From contig NEEC01000011.1 in the NCBI GenBank assembly GCA_002189035.1, positions 2,108,001 to 2,172,000 on the forward strand: 64,000 bases of DNA, in the 5' to 3' direction. Source of the stretch: Utricularia gibba (lineage: Eukaryota > Streptophyta > Magnoliopsida > Lamiales > Lentibulariaceae). The position numbers and the translations under genes are program-made. How positions within the stretch are numbered: the first letter of the stretch is position 1; every line of letters starts with the position of its first letter. The notes below the pieces were generated by a model, which searched no databases, had not been told where the DNA came from, and was given only the letters and a program-made list of their open reading frames with translations. This document shows positions 24,247 through 38,398 of this stretch, one piece after another.

Positions 24247-27200
24247 ATGGACTTCGCCGTCATGAATTTTTGCACCAAATCTGTATCCTCTCCTCCGGTG
24301 AGTACATTTGCCATCTATTTAGCGAGCGATCGTTGTTTGGATTCTGAGAAAAATGTGTAGAAAAAAGGGGACTTAACATTTAGTGTTGTGCCTTCGTTTT
24401 GTTTTCGTGGTTAGGGTGTATTTGTGAGGACTACGAGAGGAATTAGAAGCTCGCAATGCAGCTTTATGGTAGGAAGAAGGATCAACTTTTCTCAGCAGAG
24501 AGCTCATGCTGCCCAAGTTTGTAGTAAAACTCGCAAAAGTGGAGGCGCTCTTACTGTTACTTGCCAGGGTGACAAAATTCTGATTGCTAACAGGGGAGAA
24601 ATTGCTGTGCGTGTGATTAGGACAGCCCATGAGATGGGAATCCCTTGTGTTGCAGTATACTCAACAATAGACAAAGATGCACTTCATGTCAAACTGGCGG
24701 ATGAGTCTGTTTGTATTGGGGAAGCGCCAAGTAATCAGTCGTAAGCAATGATTGTTACTTAAAAATGTTTTCTTTCATTAACAGACTGCATCTAGGTACG
24801 AGATTGATAACGCATTTCCAGCGTTTGGCATATGTTTTCTCCAGTGGGAACTTCAATTGACACCTTGCAGCCGTTTATCTTTTTTCTTTTTTTTAAGCAA
24901 AATGTGGATTAAGTATTGTGCTGAGAATGAAAGGTGAGAGGGTAGATAGGTGGATCTTATTTTGCACACCTTTCGTAATGGTTTGGAGGTTAGGGTCTGC
25001 TCATATAAAAAGAACTTTGCAATTGTTAAGCATTAAACCTGTTAATATGTAATGAAAAAATTCTATTTTTGCAGCTACTTGGTCATTCCAAATGTTCTGT
25101 CTGCTGCCATTACCCGTGGATGTAACATGCTTCATCCAGGCTATGGTTTTTTATCAGAGAATGCTGTATTTGTTGAGATGTGCAAAGAGCATGGGATAAA
25201 CTTTATAGGACCAAACGTAAGTGCTTTTGACTCAAATAATTGGACCATCTAGATTCTATCAATGTACTTTCTGATCGTAGAATACATAGACACACATGAT
25301 CTTGATCACCTTTCCTGTTTTCTTTGTAATCTTAGATATTCTTGTGATTTCGATAATAAGAAAGAAGTTGAAATCAATGCAGCCCGAGAGCATCAGGGTC
25401 ATGGGTGACAAGTCAACTGCAAGGGAGACAATGAAGAATGCTGGAGTTCCAACTGTTCCTGGTAGCGAGGGGCTATTACAGGTATTACATTTTAACGGAA
25501 GTAATACATCAGGTGCATCTCCCCTATTTTGTTTGAAACAACTCCATTTACTACAGAACAATGAAGAAGCAGTAAGAGTTGCAAATGAGATCGGCTTTCC
25601 TGTCATGATCAAGGTGAATTGTTAACTTGTCTATGGGGGCCAACGGTATCCCTGCTTGTCTTGTGGATTCTTTCTGGTGAGTTTGAAGCTAAGCCTTGCT
25701 TATACCATCTTTGTTATTTAAGGCAACTGCTGGGGGAGGAGGTCGTGGAATGCGTCTTGCAAAAGAGCCTGATGAATTTCTCAAGTTGTTGCAGGTATTT
25801 TTCTTGTTATTTAATTTTGATTTCCTCACAACTATCTTGTATCTTGATGTTAAGTTCGCAAGTCGTCCTAAATCTTTACTCCCTCTTAGTTAATTTTTGG
25901 TGTTCCTTTATAATTCAGCTCAAGGAATATGATTTTGTTTGTAATTTTTGGCCTTGGATTCCATGATATATTTAATTCATTAAACCATGAAAAGACCATT
26001 TTTAAAAGCATGTCTTCATGTTTTTTTTTTTCAAATTGGCAGCAAGCTAAGAGTGAAGCTGCAGCTGCGTTTGGTAATGATGGTGTTTACCTTGAAAAAT
26101 ATATACAGAATCCCAGGCACATTGAATTTCAGGTACCCAACATTGGAATGAACCAGAATATGTGAACTTCTGATTTGTATTTTTCATCAGTAACTCTGCT
26201 GAAAAGTAGAAAAAAATTTCTTCGTAGAGAGAAACTGTAGCTGTATTCAAATTGATCTCTTTAAGATTGTTACTACTGTTCCAAAAATCTATGTGCTCAA
26301 GCACATTGTGCGGATGTGTTGCAGGTTCTGGCTGATAAATATGGAAACGTCATCCACTTTGGGGAGCGTGATTGCAGTATTCAGGTAAATAGTTGAAACA
26401 AAGTATAACTAGCCCTTTTATTTATTATTTCTGAAGCACGTGTTTTGCCGCTATCCTTGTTGCTTATATGTAATAAAACTGATATCCAGAGAAGAAACCA
26501 GAAGTTGCTTGAAGAAGCTCCTTCTCCTGCACTTACACCAGAGTTGAGAAAGGCCATGGGTGATGCAGCCGTGTCAGCTGCAGCATCAATAGGTTACGTT
26601 GGTGTTGGTACTATTGAATTTCTCTTGGACGAGAGAGGATCCTTTTACTTCATGGAGATGAACACTAGAATCCAGGTGGAGCATCCAGTAACTGAGATGA
26701 TCTCCTCAGTGGACTTGATCGAGGAGCAGATTCGTGTGGCCATGGGCGAAAAACTTCGTTACACGCAGGCATGCTATCCATATATATTAAATTTGTATAC
26801 ATCATACTAGAATCATAATTGACTGTCTCTTTTACTCTTATCAGGAGGATGTTGTACTTCGTGGCCACTCAATCGAGTGCCGCATAAATGCAGAAGATGC
26901 CTTTAAGAATTTCAGACCTGGACCAGGTGACTGTCATCTCCTGTTCAGACTTCCTTCCAAGTTTTTCCATTGATTTCATGTTTCTGGATCACATATACAA
27001 AATAGGGAGGATTACATCGTACCTGCCACCCGGTGGTCCATTTGTGCGGATGGATAGCCATGTGTATCCAGATTATGTGGTGCCGCCAAGCTATGATTCC
27101 CTGCTTGGAAAGGTTCATCTCCCTTTTCTTCTTTCGGTTATCGCTTTATCTTTCAAGCCCTGTATCCACCCAGGCCATTGAAGGGCTGATCTGATACAAG

Positions 27201-27728
27201 ACTACATCTTTTAAATCAGCTCATTGTCTGGGCTCCAACAAGGGAAAGGGCCATCCAGCGCATGAAAAGAGCCCTTGATGACACTGTCATTAAAGGTGAT
27301 GGATGATTCCAGAATTCGAATCTTCGAAAAGAAATGAAGTGCCTTAACCGCTCTGTCGTCTTTTTGTTGGGTTTCAGGTGTTCCCACAACAATTGACTAC
27401 CACAAACTGATCCTCGACGTAGAGGTTGGCTAATGCTTTTTACTCCCAACAGCATTTATTCACAGCCTTGGTCAGGCTTAAATCTTGATGTTACGCCACA
27501 GGACTTCCAAAATGGAAAAGTGGACACGGCATTCATTCCAAAACACGAGGAGGAGCTTGCAGAGGTAAGCAGATCGCCATTGCTTCTCATCATTCATATT
27601 CCCGAATCTTGTTCCGTATCATATTTTCATGAAAACACACTAAGTACTACGCGTTGACGCAGCCTGTGCAAACGCGGCGAGGAAGGGTTGAGGAGGAGTT
27701 GGTGAAGACATCCCTCTCCCCAGCTTGA
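24247..27728 (+). CDS. CAC2: Biotin carboxylase subunit of plastid acetyl-CoA carboxylase
   Basis: A gene of about 16 exons (first 24247-24297, second 24415-24740, third 25075-25216) ending at TGA 27726-27728. The enzyme carboxylates biotin on BCCP with ATP and bicarbonate, the first half-reaction of plastid malonyl-CoA synthesis for fatty acids. Exons 1-2 encode a Ser/Arg-rich plastid transit peptide. The mature part begins near [18 protein letters not shown]. It then shows [12 protein letters not shown], the ATP-grasp loop [29 protein letters not shown] and [15 protein letters not shown] (catalytic Glu and Arg). The C domain has [14 protein letters not shown], and the end is [16 protein letters not shown]. 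All junctions I checked keep the frame. The promoter contains the 323-bp duplication. Confidence 0.95.
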
Positions 27729-28169
27729 TGCTTCGGTTCCCTTGCGCGACAAACAATAAAAAATTGTTTTGAATTCCTCCAGGCTGCATGGTGCGTAGAG
27801 TAGCAGAGGATGCATGTTTCTTCTAAAACTATGAGTGTAGCTTGAAATGGTTCTTGACTCTATGTCGATGACGGCTCTTGGCTGTAGTTTTTACTTCACG
27901 TTTGTTTAAGATATCCAAAGTTTGAAACTTGCAACTCCATTTTCAAGTATACCAGGTATTTTTTACCCTTCCTCCAAGCCGATCATGGTACTTGTTCCCC
28001 GTTATTGGATTCTGTGGCAACTGGCCGATGAACTCATCCAAAAACTTGCTTCTCTGCTGGTTCACAGTCGGATTTTCAGCCGGGGCGCTTATAAAGCCTT
28101 GCCCAGATCCCAAAATCCAATTTTTTTTGAGGTGTGTTACAACGCTAGATTTGATCAGAGAATAGAGTA
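27729..28169. other. 3' flank of biotin carboxylase and upstream remnant of the MYB pseudogene
   Basis: The first 200 bp are probably CAC2 3' UTR. 27950-28169 has unclear origin and may be the leader of the MYB pseudogene. No intact frame was recognised. Confidence 0.4.
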
Positions 28170-28800
28170 GTTGCCCCTCCTAGACAAGGAAGATAAGTAT
28201 TTTGAGAAAGCAATCGTCACGTACCGTGATGATGGGCGAAAGTTGCTTCGCAGGTTACAGGGAAATCCGTTGAAGAAGTTAAACATGACTATGAACTTCT
28301 AGTCGAAGTTAAACATGAGCATGATCTCTTCAGATGGCTTGATGAGTCCAGTCACGATGGCTCCAAGCCTTCTTCAAGGCCGTATCAGGATCGCCGTGAG
28401 GGAATCACTGGGACAGAAGATGAGCACCGGTAACTATTTCACCTGAATTTTGCTGCTTGGTTTCTCTGAAGCACTGGTATGATGATATCTTGAATCCGCA
28501 GGCTGTTTCTTCTTGGACTTGAGAGGTACGGGAGAGGAATCTCTCGTGGTGACCAGGACTCCGACCCAGGTAGCCACCCATCCTCAGAAGTACTTCATTC
28601 CCTTGAACTCGATGAACAAACATCAACGGCGGACATGCGCATCACTAGCGTAAACGGTGGAGCCACATCTGCCCCCCCGGGGACACGCCGCTGGAATGAG
28701 AAGCGCCGAACAACCACCCATCGGCGAGCCAGCAGTCGGGACGCCGGTGAATCTTCCATCACCAGGGATCTCGCTTTGTCTTGGTACCCGCCCATTCCAG
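28170..28800 (+). pseudogene. Decayed DIVARICATA-type (1R/SANT-SHAQKYF) MYB gene, intron retained
   Basis: Pieces of a DIV-like MYB appear in order but in different frames. First SANT: KEDKYFEKAIVTYRDD (28186 on), then, after a frame change, VTGKSVEEVKHDYELLVE. Linker: GITGTEDEHR, where the family has a conserved Trp and here Gly stands. Second MYB repeat: [12 protein letters not shown] (from 28502), then in another frame [18 protein letters not shown]. Tail: ITSVNGG and, shifted again, GTPVNLPSPG (about 28739-28768). Deletions of roughly 10 bp or more, not homopolymer slips, separate the frames, and the segment around DWR is missing. The intron 28430-28501 is still GT-AG, so this is a duplicated rather than a processed pseudogene. 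The parent factors bind DNA in the nucleus. Confidence 0.82.
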
Positions 28801-29897
28801 TGGCAATGTCTACATTGTCTGGGCAAGAAGAGATCTCCGTGGGTCATCAATCGGTGAAAAGAAGCAGCACAAGTTGGCAGAACCAGTGAAAGATTACCCA
28901 CCTAAAAAAGGCTTTTCCTGTGGATCATAAAGCACAAGGCAAGAGCAATGTCTGTGGCAGCAGGCATTTCAAGTACTCATAGATAATATGCAGCTGGACC
29001 CTCCCTTGTTCCCTTGCACAATCACTTGTAAAGAATGGTCTTTCCATTCATCAAAAGGTCGCCCTTTTACAACACCGGATCTGGTAAAAGGTAGGGAGAT
29101 TCCCAGCAAATCCAGCACCACAAAAACCATGTTAGAAGGATGTAAAGGTGACGCCTTTATGTGCCCCGGTCCAGGGAAGCTCTTCCTCCTTAAGCAAAAC
29201 CAACGCGGGTCGGGGTTTTCTGCATAGCTCATTGATGATGAGATGGTGTGCTGGACAAGTTCGACTCTTGGAAATGGATAAGGGAAGAATGAGTATTTGC
29301 AAGACTTGACTTACAAGAACAGTACCAACCGCAGAGTGCGGATAGGGTGCTTGATGAGAGGAAGGAGAGCCATTTCTTTTTCTTTGCTTCTCAACGAAGG
29401 TAGTAGAAGAAGAGGTAGGCGCAGCATAAAGCAAGAATGCCATGTCGATGCCACTTCAACAAAGCACCCCACGCAAGCACTTACACAGCATGCACGTGCT
29501 AGGAACGCCATGGCATCACCATCTTTTTTACTCATGGGCTGCCTCCAGAGTCATCACCAACTTTGCTGATGTCTCTTGCTGTCTGTGAGATATAATTTTA
29601 GAATCATGCAGCCCTGTTACTCATATTCAAGCTAAGCAAGTGATTTTGCTGCATCATATAGATTTGAAATGGCATTTGGGATGCAGCTTGAGTTGGGAAA
29701 GTTCATAGTGAAAGAAATTTCAGTGCTGCTGAAAAAGATCACGATTCACTTTTAGGATAGAATGACACAAAGCCGACTCATTCAAATGCGTTGCACTAAA
29801 GGCAAAAGCCTCCCTTTTTCGCCCTTTAAATAGAGCTCAACCGTGGGAGAGATTGACCAGAACAACTCTGAAGCAGCAACTGGAAGGAGAGGGATAC
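28801..29897. other. Intergenic DNA before the GEM-like gene
   Basis: Near-normal base composition with overlapping short ORFs on both strands (for example 28988-29227 + and 29132-29443 -), none of which I recognise. A possible TATA-like TTTAAATAGA at about 29824-29833 precedes the GEM-like start by about 70 bp. Confidence 0.4.
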
Positions 29898-30745
29898 ATG
29901 GAGCACATTCTGCAGCTTCCCATCACCCCTGCTTCGGATCATGGCTTCTTTTATTCTAAAAATCAGTTTCGTGATCCGGTCAATCAATACCAAATCATGC
30001 CATCCCCTTCGAAACACTACTCCAAGATCAGACATGGTAAGCCAAATAACATGCCTTGATCAAGCCTTGTCTTGTTTAGAATCAGTGGATGATGGAGAAT
30101 AATCAAAATGCAGGTGGGGTGAACTCAGTCATCACTAAGATGATCAAGCTAGGAGAAAACATGGACATTTTCGCAAAAGGAATCAGAGAGCATGGTAAGT
30201 TGATACTTAACAGAGAAACAAAAAATCAGAAGCTTCTTTCCTCTCATCTGATATAACCTAACGTCATCTTTGAACTCTGACCTGCAGTCAGATTGGGGCC
30301 AAAATTGAGCGAAACAGTGAAGGGAAAACTGAGCTTGGGAGCCAGGATCCTTCACGTCGGTGGAATTGAGAAAATCTTCAAGCAAAAATTCAATGTCACC
30401 AGCAACGAAGAAAAGCTATGGAAGGCTTCTCAATGCTATCTATCTACGACAGCAGGGCCTATCGCGGGGCTGCTCTTCGTTTCGAATCAAAGGGTCGCCT
30501 TCTGCAGCGAGAGGTCCATCAAAGTGTCCACCCCTATGGGGAACTTGCTGCAGAAGGTACACTACAAGGTGATGATACCATTGCGGAAGATCAAAAGAGT
30601 TGTAGAGAGTGAGAACATAAAGAACCCGTGTCAAAAGTATGTGAAACTTGTGACTGAGGATGATTTCGAGTTCTGGTTCATGGGGTTTTTGAATCACCAG
30701 AAAGCTCTGAATCACCTCCAGAAATCCCTTCTCCAGAGTAGATGA
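29898..30745 (+). CDS. GEM-like GRAM-domain protein
   Basis: Exons 29898-30036, 30114-30194 and 30288-30745 give 225 residues. After a variable N terminus (MEHILQLPITPASD) come VNSVITKMIKLGENMD and KGIREHVRLGPKLSETVKGK. The GRAM domain then follows (LSLGARILHVGGIEKIFKQ, AGLLFVSNQRVAFCSER, KVMIPLRKIKRV). It ends with KYVKLVTEDDFEFWFMGFL. This is the standard structure of plant GEM-like/ABA-responsive GRAM proteins (Arabidopsis At5g08350 group). GRAM domains bind phosphoinositides. The founding member GEM links cell division to epidermal patterning, but the role of this copy is unknown. Splice phases agree at both junctions. Confidence 0.92.
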
Positions 30746-31510
30746 CCGATCCCCTTCTCTTGGTTTCCTTCTGAAAACCAAAAGAAAGCGAGAATCAAGA
30801 AATGTCTCATATGCCATGTGAATGCCTGTTTCAAGTCAAAGCAGTGAAGGAAAATTCATTTTAACTACTTTTGTAATCCGTTAGAATCGAAATCGCCGTT
30901 ATGGTTCCGATTCCTTCCAAGCTAATTCCCAACATGCATATCAAAGTGTTGTAGGTATTACCCACGATAGTTTATATAGATATTTGAAAACACATTTTTA
31001 AAATCAGGTTTTGAACCACGTTTATACGATTCAATAAGAAATCTCTTGGATTACAATTCAATTCAATGATATCGGTTCTAGTTTCGAATCGAAATCGTAC
31101 ATTTTGGTTATGGTTTTGGTATGATTTAAAGTTTCGAAATCAGAATCAAAGTTTACTGTAAATCATATTTTATGAATCCATGTTTTGTAGAAATCATTTG
31201 ATTTTGAACCAAAATTAATCGATTTGGTACTGATCTCAACTTGATTTTTAACATTCCAAATTCCAAATTCACAATTAAAAAATTTAGGGCATTTTATAAA
31301 TTAAAAATTTTATTTTCAATTTTGTAAAAATATTCTTTTCATGTGTATAAATAAATAGGGTCTTTGAAATCGAACATTAATTTTTTAATTAAAAAAATTA
31401 TAGAAGAATTTTTACACCCACACGATTTACATATCATCCAAAATCTGATCCACGCTGCGCCACAAAAACTCGGCTCCTCGTCCTGAAGCAGAGCTCTGGC
31501 TTCAGTTGCA
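30746..31510. other. AT-rich intergenic region before GAPA
   Basis: 30990-31260 has a loose recurrence of GAATC/GATTC and GGTTTTGGT words but no clean unit or terminal repeats. 31260-31420 is AT-rich. The last 80 bp are probably the GAPA leader. Confidence 0.4.
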
Positions 31511-32938
<1,428 letters not shown>

Positions 32939-33770
32939 AGAAGAAGAATGAAGACGATGATCAATCCCCCTCCATTCGGACAATAATAATGAAGAGCAAT
33001 GGATTAATTTTCATAAAAAAATCGATAAATTATTCGATTTTAATGATGATTCACCCTCTCGCCTTAGACCATATTTAATCGTTTCCGGAAATATTGAGAT
33101 GGCATTTTCAAAAATTGATTTATTAGATTTTCTTTATTAGGTTTCCATTATATTTGTATCTATTTTTGAAAACAGTAATATTGAAATAAATATTATAAAC
33201 TATATTTTATAATCATTTTCGAAAGAAAATCAGGTTTTCTTATTTTAGTTTCCAAAAAAAAAAAATAAACAGCAAGTTTAATCATTTTCAAAACATTTAT
33301 CATATTTCTGAAAATGCTACATCAGCATTTGTAGAAACTAGTAAAGATGATCTTATAATATATTATTCATCTAGGCCTATAACTTTTACTTTTTTACATT
33401 CTTTTATTTCAAAGAAAAGATTTATTAAATTAGAAGAATTATTCTATTTAAACACGTATTTTATACCATGCCTAATTAATGTAGCATGATAAAGTAACCA
33501 TGGTGCTGTTGTTACATTTCTAATTTGAGTGCGATTTGAATACCGAATTTATAACAGAGAAAAATCCCAAAAAATCAAACATAACGGCACACAAAATTAT
33601 TTACGATAATTATTATATTCTCTAAATAATTTAGTCTCCAAAATAAATATATGGTGTACTTATTAATGGGCCCCGTTTTCTCGGCCCACTAAGCTTCCCC
33701 AAGCGAGAAAGGGTTTAGTCTGACAGCCGGATTTATCGAGGGGTTTTCGTCTAGAAGGCAAAGAAGAGAA
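32939..33770. other. AT-rich intergenic region with site II motifs before TIM13
   Basis: No coding signal at 32960-33650. TGGGCC (33667) and GGCCCA (33683), about 90-100 bp before the TIM13 start, are probable site II promoter elements. Confidence 0.5.
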
Positions 33771-34350
33771 ATGGATTCCTTCTCCTCCTCATCTTCCAAT
33801 GCGTCCGGTTCGAGAGTTTCGCAGGAGGATCTCATGGATCAACTTAAGACTCAGCTTGCTCAAGCTTATGCAGAAGAATTTCTTGAGGTACTCTTCATTT
33901 CTTGATTTTGGCTTCTGAATTTTGATCTAGGGCATTTTCTGAAATTTTCTGGGTCTGGTGGTTCCTGGATACAGCTCTGGATTCTTTTCTGGTCGTAGCT
34001 TTGTAGGTGAATGGCATGAATTCTGGATTTTCTAATGCGTTTAGTGTTACTCCGAACCATTCACAGATTTCTAGGGCACACTTTGCAGAGTACTTTTCAA
34101 TTGTGTGTACAAGTGATACTTAAATCTGCTTATCCCAGAAAGAGTCATTCTTTTTTCTGTGGCGTAAAATCTAACACGATTCTTGACAATGTGTTTGATC
34201 CAGACGGTCCGGGGTAAGTGCTTTGACAAGTGCATCACAAAGCCCGGCAGCAGCCTGGGCGGAAGTGAGGGCAGTTGCGTCTCCAGGTGCGTGGAGCGCT
34301 ACATCGAAGCTACTGGTATAGTTGGCCGGGCTCTCTTTACCCAAAGGTGA
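33771..34350 (+). CDS. TIM13: Mitochondrial small translocase chaperone Tim13
   Basis: Two exons (33771-33887 and 34204-34350) encode 87 residues. The protein has the twin CX3C motif of the small Tim family: Cys45-x3-Cys49 and Cys64-x3-Cys68, separated by a Gly/Ser-rich loop. The flanking helices contain QEDLMDQLKTQLAQAYAEEF and ERYIEATGIVGRALF. With Tim8, Tim13 forms a hexamer in the mitochondrial intermembrane space that escorts hydrophobic proteins to the inner membrane. The Ser-rich N terminus is usual for plant Tim13, and the length is normal for the family. The intron is phase 0 with GT-AG borders. Confidence 0.95.
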
Positions 34351-35902
34351 GAGCTGGCCACCACATTCTTCCTGTGCTGTTTGTTTCTCAGTGTTGAGTC
34401 GTGGAACCGTTTCAGAATGCTCACCCATTGAAACTCAGTCATTGATTCAAAACTTCCATACCCCATGTTTTCCTGTTGAAGTTAGAAACAGGCACGACTA
34501 TATACTGCAATCTTTTGAAATCAAGCCTATGCTAACATGCTTCTTGAAGGAATAACTCGATGTTAACTGCGCACGAGGCGGTTTGGACAAAGAACTTTGT
34601 GATATAGGCGTGACATCCACACCGCCCTGAACTGATAGTTCAATGTAATTCAACAAGAGTGGTTTTGAACATTGGCAGAATGTTGAGATATAGAATCTCT
34701 GATCACAGTCCCAATCCAGTGAAGATTGGATAAAAAGGATTAATGAACTCGAATGGAAAGGGTAGGTACCTCCCCTGGGCATTTCATCGAACACATGGAA
34801 GACAGTGATGCAAGGTCTCCAACATCAATGGCGAAGAATGCCGGTCGTCTCACTAGCCTTGTTTGCTTGGACCATCCACCTTCGAGTTCTGTCTCCCCTG
34901 CAGCCTGGGCTAGTGGTGGGCCCAGTTAGTTAATCCGGTTCCAAAATTGCAACGGTTTCAGTTATTTAGAATGAATTATGGCTTATTTGGAATAATGTTT
35001 AATTTGAGGAAAACATTTCATGATTAATTTTTTATTTTATTTTAAAGAAAATTCAAACATATTTTCTATATAGTAAAATAGTTTCTATTTTATAATAAAT
35101 AAATACTTTATATAATTCCCATCTATTATTCAAATAAGTTACATATAGTCTTTATTTTATACTCAACACCTTGTATTTATTCTATATTTTTTATTACATC
35201 TTTTTTATTATTTCAACTTGGCACTTATCATTTCAGTTCAAATGTGCTATCAAAATTCCACCTTAATAATCAATGTTTTAAAAACAGGTTCAACCCATTG
35301 TCCGAATTATTTTTAGTTCTGAGTTAAACCCTTATTCGAGTTAAATTCATTATAAATAAACATATAAAAATAAAAATAACTATACAAATTCATTATTTCT
35401 AAATTTTAGAAATTTTTTATATTGAATTTGATGGAACCCTCACATCAAGCCACGATTTTACAACCCTGATTTTGATTTGTGTAGCTCAAACTTCGTGACT
35501 TGTAATGAAATCTGAACCGTACACAGTACTTACTTGTCATCATCCGTCCTGGTTCTTACAACACCTGAAATGTGTGCAAGAGGAGGGGATGCAATAAATG
35601 GTGTATAACGAGTCCGTTGGAGCATTCATGAAATCCACCGTAATCTCCATTAAACCCAGTGGCTTCCTGTCCCGTGGCTTCACCGGAGAGTTGATGGGGG
35701 ATTCAATGCGTCGCCATGCCCGGAGAGAAGCCGAGTAAATGTGAATCCTCTCTTCTTCCTCCAGAGCTGATGGGAATTTAAAGGTAACGAGTCTTCTAAT
35801 AAATACGCTAAGTATAACTCTATAACTACTGCTGCCCTGTCCTTCCTTCTCTTCTTATCAAGATCATCATACCTCTTCCATCCCCATCTCTACTTGCCAA
35901 AC
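34351..35902. other. Intergenic region between TIM13 and the TSO1-like gene
   Basis: 34351-34920 has ordinary composition without a recognised gene. 34970-35450 is AT-rich. 35560-35902 is probably the promoter and leader of the TSO1-like gene; it contains TCCGTTGGA at 35613-35621, close to a reversed MSA (AACGG) mitotic element. That match is weak. Confidence 0.4.
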
Positions 35903-38398
35903 ATGGCTTCCTCCTCAACTTTGGAAGCTTTGGGTTCCCCGCAGAGGATCAGCAATGGAGTGGGCGCCGTCGACGTTGAGGTTCGATTCTGTGAAAGAAT
36001 ATGTTGGTTTTGTTATGCTTGGCATGGGGTTTTTTAGTTGGTTCTGAACATGTTTGTGTCTGTGCATGGGATTGCAGGATTCCCCTGTCTTCAGTTTTCT
36101 GAATAACCTGTCGCCTATCAAGCCCATAAGATCAACGCACATTCATCATCATCAGACGATAAACCTTCTGAGCTTCGCTTCTCTCCCCTCTGTTTTCAAT
36201 TCGCCGCATGTTGGTAATTCATTGAGGGACTCTAGATGCATCCCGAGGTACGTTGGATCGGGGTGCTTTTTTTTGCTGGTCTGGGTAGATCTTTATTCTG
36301 TAAACTGAACTGCTTCCTTTGAACTCAGGCAACCGTCATCGAGAACTGACATTTCTTCACCTGATGAGGGCGGTGGAGAAAAGGAAAATGTGGATCCTAG
36401 GGCCGCGTTGGAGGCCCTTTTTGCAGTCTCGAAGCACGAAATTAACAATTCGCAGTGTAATAATTTTTCCCAGAAGTCCCCATCCATCATTCCAGATGTA
36501 GAAGAAGGGTATGAAATCAGCAAAGGAGGCGCATTGGGTGACGCCCAAAGCTCTATTTTCGATGGGCAGTCTCTGGTTTTAACTCCTGAAGCACAAAGTG
36601 AAGTTTTAGCTTGCAAGAAGCGGTTAGCTGAGTTCCAGGATGTAAATCCTTGTTCTTCGGCTGCTGACCCTGATCCTTTTGCTACAATGGAGAATGAGGT
36701 GATTACTTCTATATATATACCATACTTTCCTTTTGACTTTCGATGCCTCAGTTTAAGGTTTCAGTTTCTCATATCTGTAACTTGTTGCAGCAGCTTTCAG
36801 TTTTTTACGGTGGTATGAGAAGATGCCTTGTTTTTGAGCCCACAGTTTCCCATCTCGAGGACACAAGGGATTCTGGTTTTGACTCTTCTATGTTCCCACA
36901 ACCACTTGGGAATTCTAACCACCAACTACCAGTAAAGAGACAGAGCCATTCTCCCCTACTACACCAGTTATTACCCGCCATTGGTTTGCATTTAAATGCT
37001 CTTGCTGCTTCAGCAAGTGAAAGATTGAGGATTGGAAATGACTCCTCCAGCACCTCTTCCTTCGTATCCCCGAATCCAGAGTTGATGCACAATACATATG
37101 ACTACAGCTGTTTTGGAAGAGAATTTGCCACATTTGACCCCCCTCTTAGAGACCCTTTTGAAGAATTGGGCATAATGATTGGAGGTTTTGCTCAGACCAG
37201 CAGTCCAAAGGCGAAGAGGTATAGAAACTTGCAAGTGAATTCTGTTCTTGCAAATGCAGTTCAGTTTGTTTATAGCTTAACTCATGTTTCAGGATGAAGA
37301 TTGAAAATCCTGGAGGTGCTGAATCTTGTAAAAGGTGTAACTGCAAAAAATCCAAATGTTTGAAACTGTATGTGCTGAGCTTTCCCTTCTTCTGTTCATA
37401 CTTTCACTGGAACTTGTAAGTTTTAAGCCATTAAATCATATCTGCAGTTACTGTGATTGTTTTGCTGCTGGTGTATATTGTACGGAGCCATGTGCATGTG
37501 TGAATTGCTTCAATACGCCTGCCCACAAGGATATCGTTCGTGCAACCCGTGAACAGATTGAAAGTAGAAATCCATTTGCTTTTGCTCCCAAAGTGATAAG
37601 GAGCAGTGCCTCTCAGTTAGATGCAATGGTTTGTTCTTCAGCTCATTAGTTGGTTGACTGATATTCATGTATCTGTATCTCATCTCAGTCATTTTGCAGG
37701 ATGATCTTGGGAAAACTCCAGCTTCTGCTCGACATAAAAGAGGATGCAACTGCAAAAGATCTGGTTGCCTTAAGAAATACTGTGAATGCTACCAGGTTCC
37801 CTTCCTCTCTCCTTTGTGTTTCCATGTAATCTATGTCAATGGCTGCTGGAAGCTGATGGAGAAAGCGTTTCTGCAACTTCAGAGTGGTGTGGGCTGCTCC
37901 AGCAATTGCAGATGCGAAGGTTGTCGAAACGCATTCGGCATGAAGGATGATGGAAAGTGGTGCACAGTGAAGGAATCAGAGGATGGAAATGGAATGGACA
38001 TGACAGACAAGGAGCTACTGAGCTCCAGTTCATTTACAAGTAGTGTAACTGCATTACATGGAGACCATGTTTTCAGTACAGCAAGGTATTATCATGTTTA
38101 CACACACTCCCCTGTTTCATTGACTATCCATGCTCAAGATAGTTCCTTGTGCACTTTCAGACCTCCCGGATCTTCGTTTTTTCCAGCCATCGGCGGTTCG
38201 TCTTCCGAATGGCATTCCCCAGCAGACAAAAGTTTCCTGCTCCCTCCTTTCTTCCAAGAAGGATTGCCTCTGGGGGAAACAACAAAGACATCCTCCCCTA
38301 ATGGTAAGCGAGTATCACCTCCTGAAATGAAGAGCAGCGGCAGGAGGCTGAAGCTTGAATCCATATGTTCATTTCCCCCTCTATTTGTTGATCAATGA
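35903..38398 (+). CDS. TSO1-like CXC-domain protein (CPP/tesmin family, TCX2/TCX3 type)
   Basis: Nine exons (35903-35980, 36078-36247, 36329-36698, 36791-37218, 37293-37367, 37448-37628, 37700-37795, 37883-38085 and 38161-38398) join to 612 residues. The N-terminal [19 protein letters not shown] is the family signature. CXC repeat 1 (about 361-394: [19 protein letters not shown] and the ACVNC end) is followed by the conserved RNPFAF linker. CXC repeat 2 (about 450-487: [16 protein letters not shown] and [11 protein letters not shown]) completes the DNA-binding unit, which binds zinc and CHR-like TTTGAA DNA. The animal homolog LIN54 and plant TCX proteins act in DREAM-type complexes controlling division genes. 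Introns 37796-37882 and 38086-38160 are multiples of three without stops, so retention would keep the frame. Confidence 0.92.

Noticed and set aside
28969-29443. Overlapping ORFs on both strands before the GEM-like gene
   Set aside because: I could not link any to a protein family; a translated search would settle it.
30990-31260. Possible MITE or satellite with GAATCGAAATCG-like words
   Set aside because: No clean unit length, terminal inverted repeats or target-site duplication could be seen.
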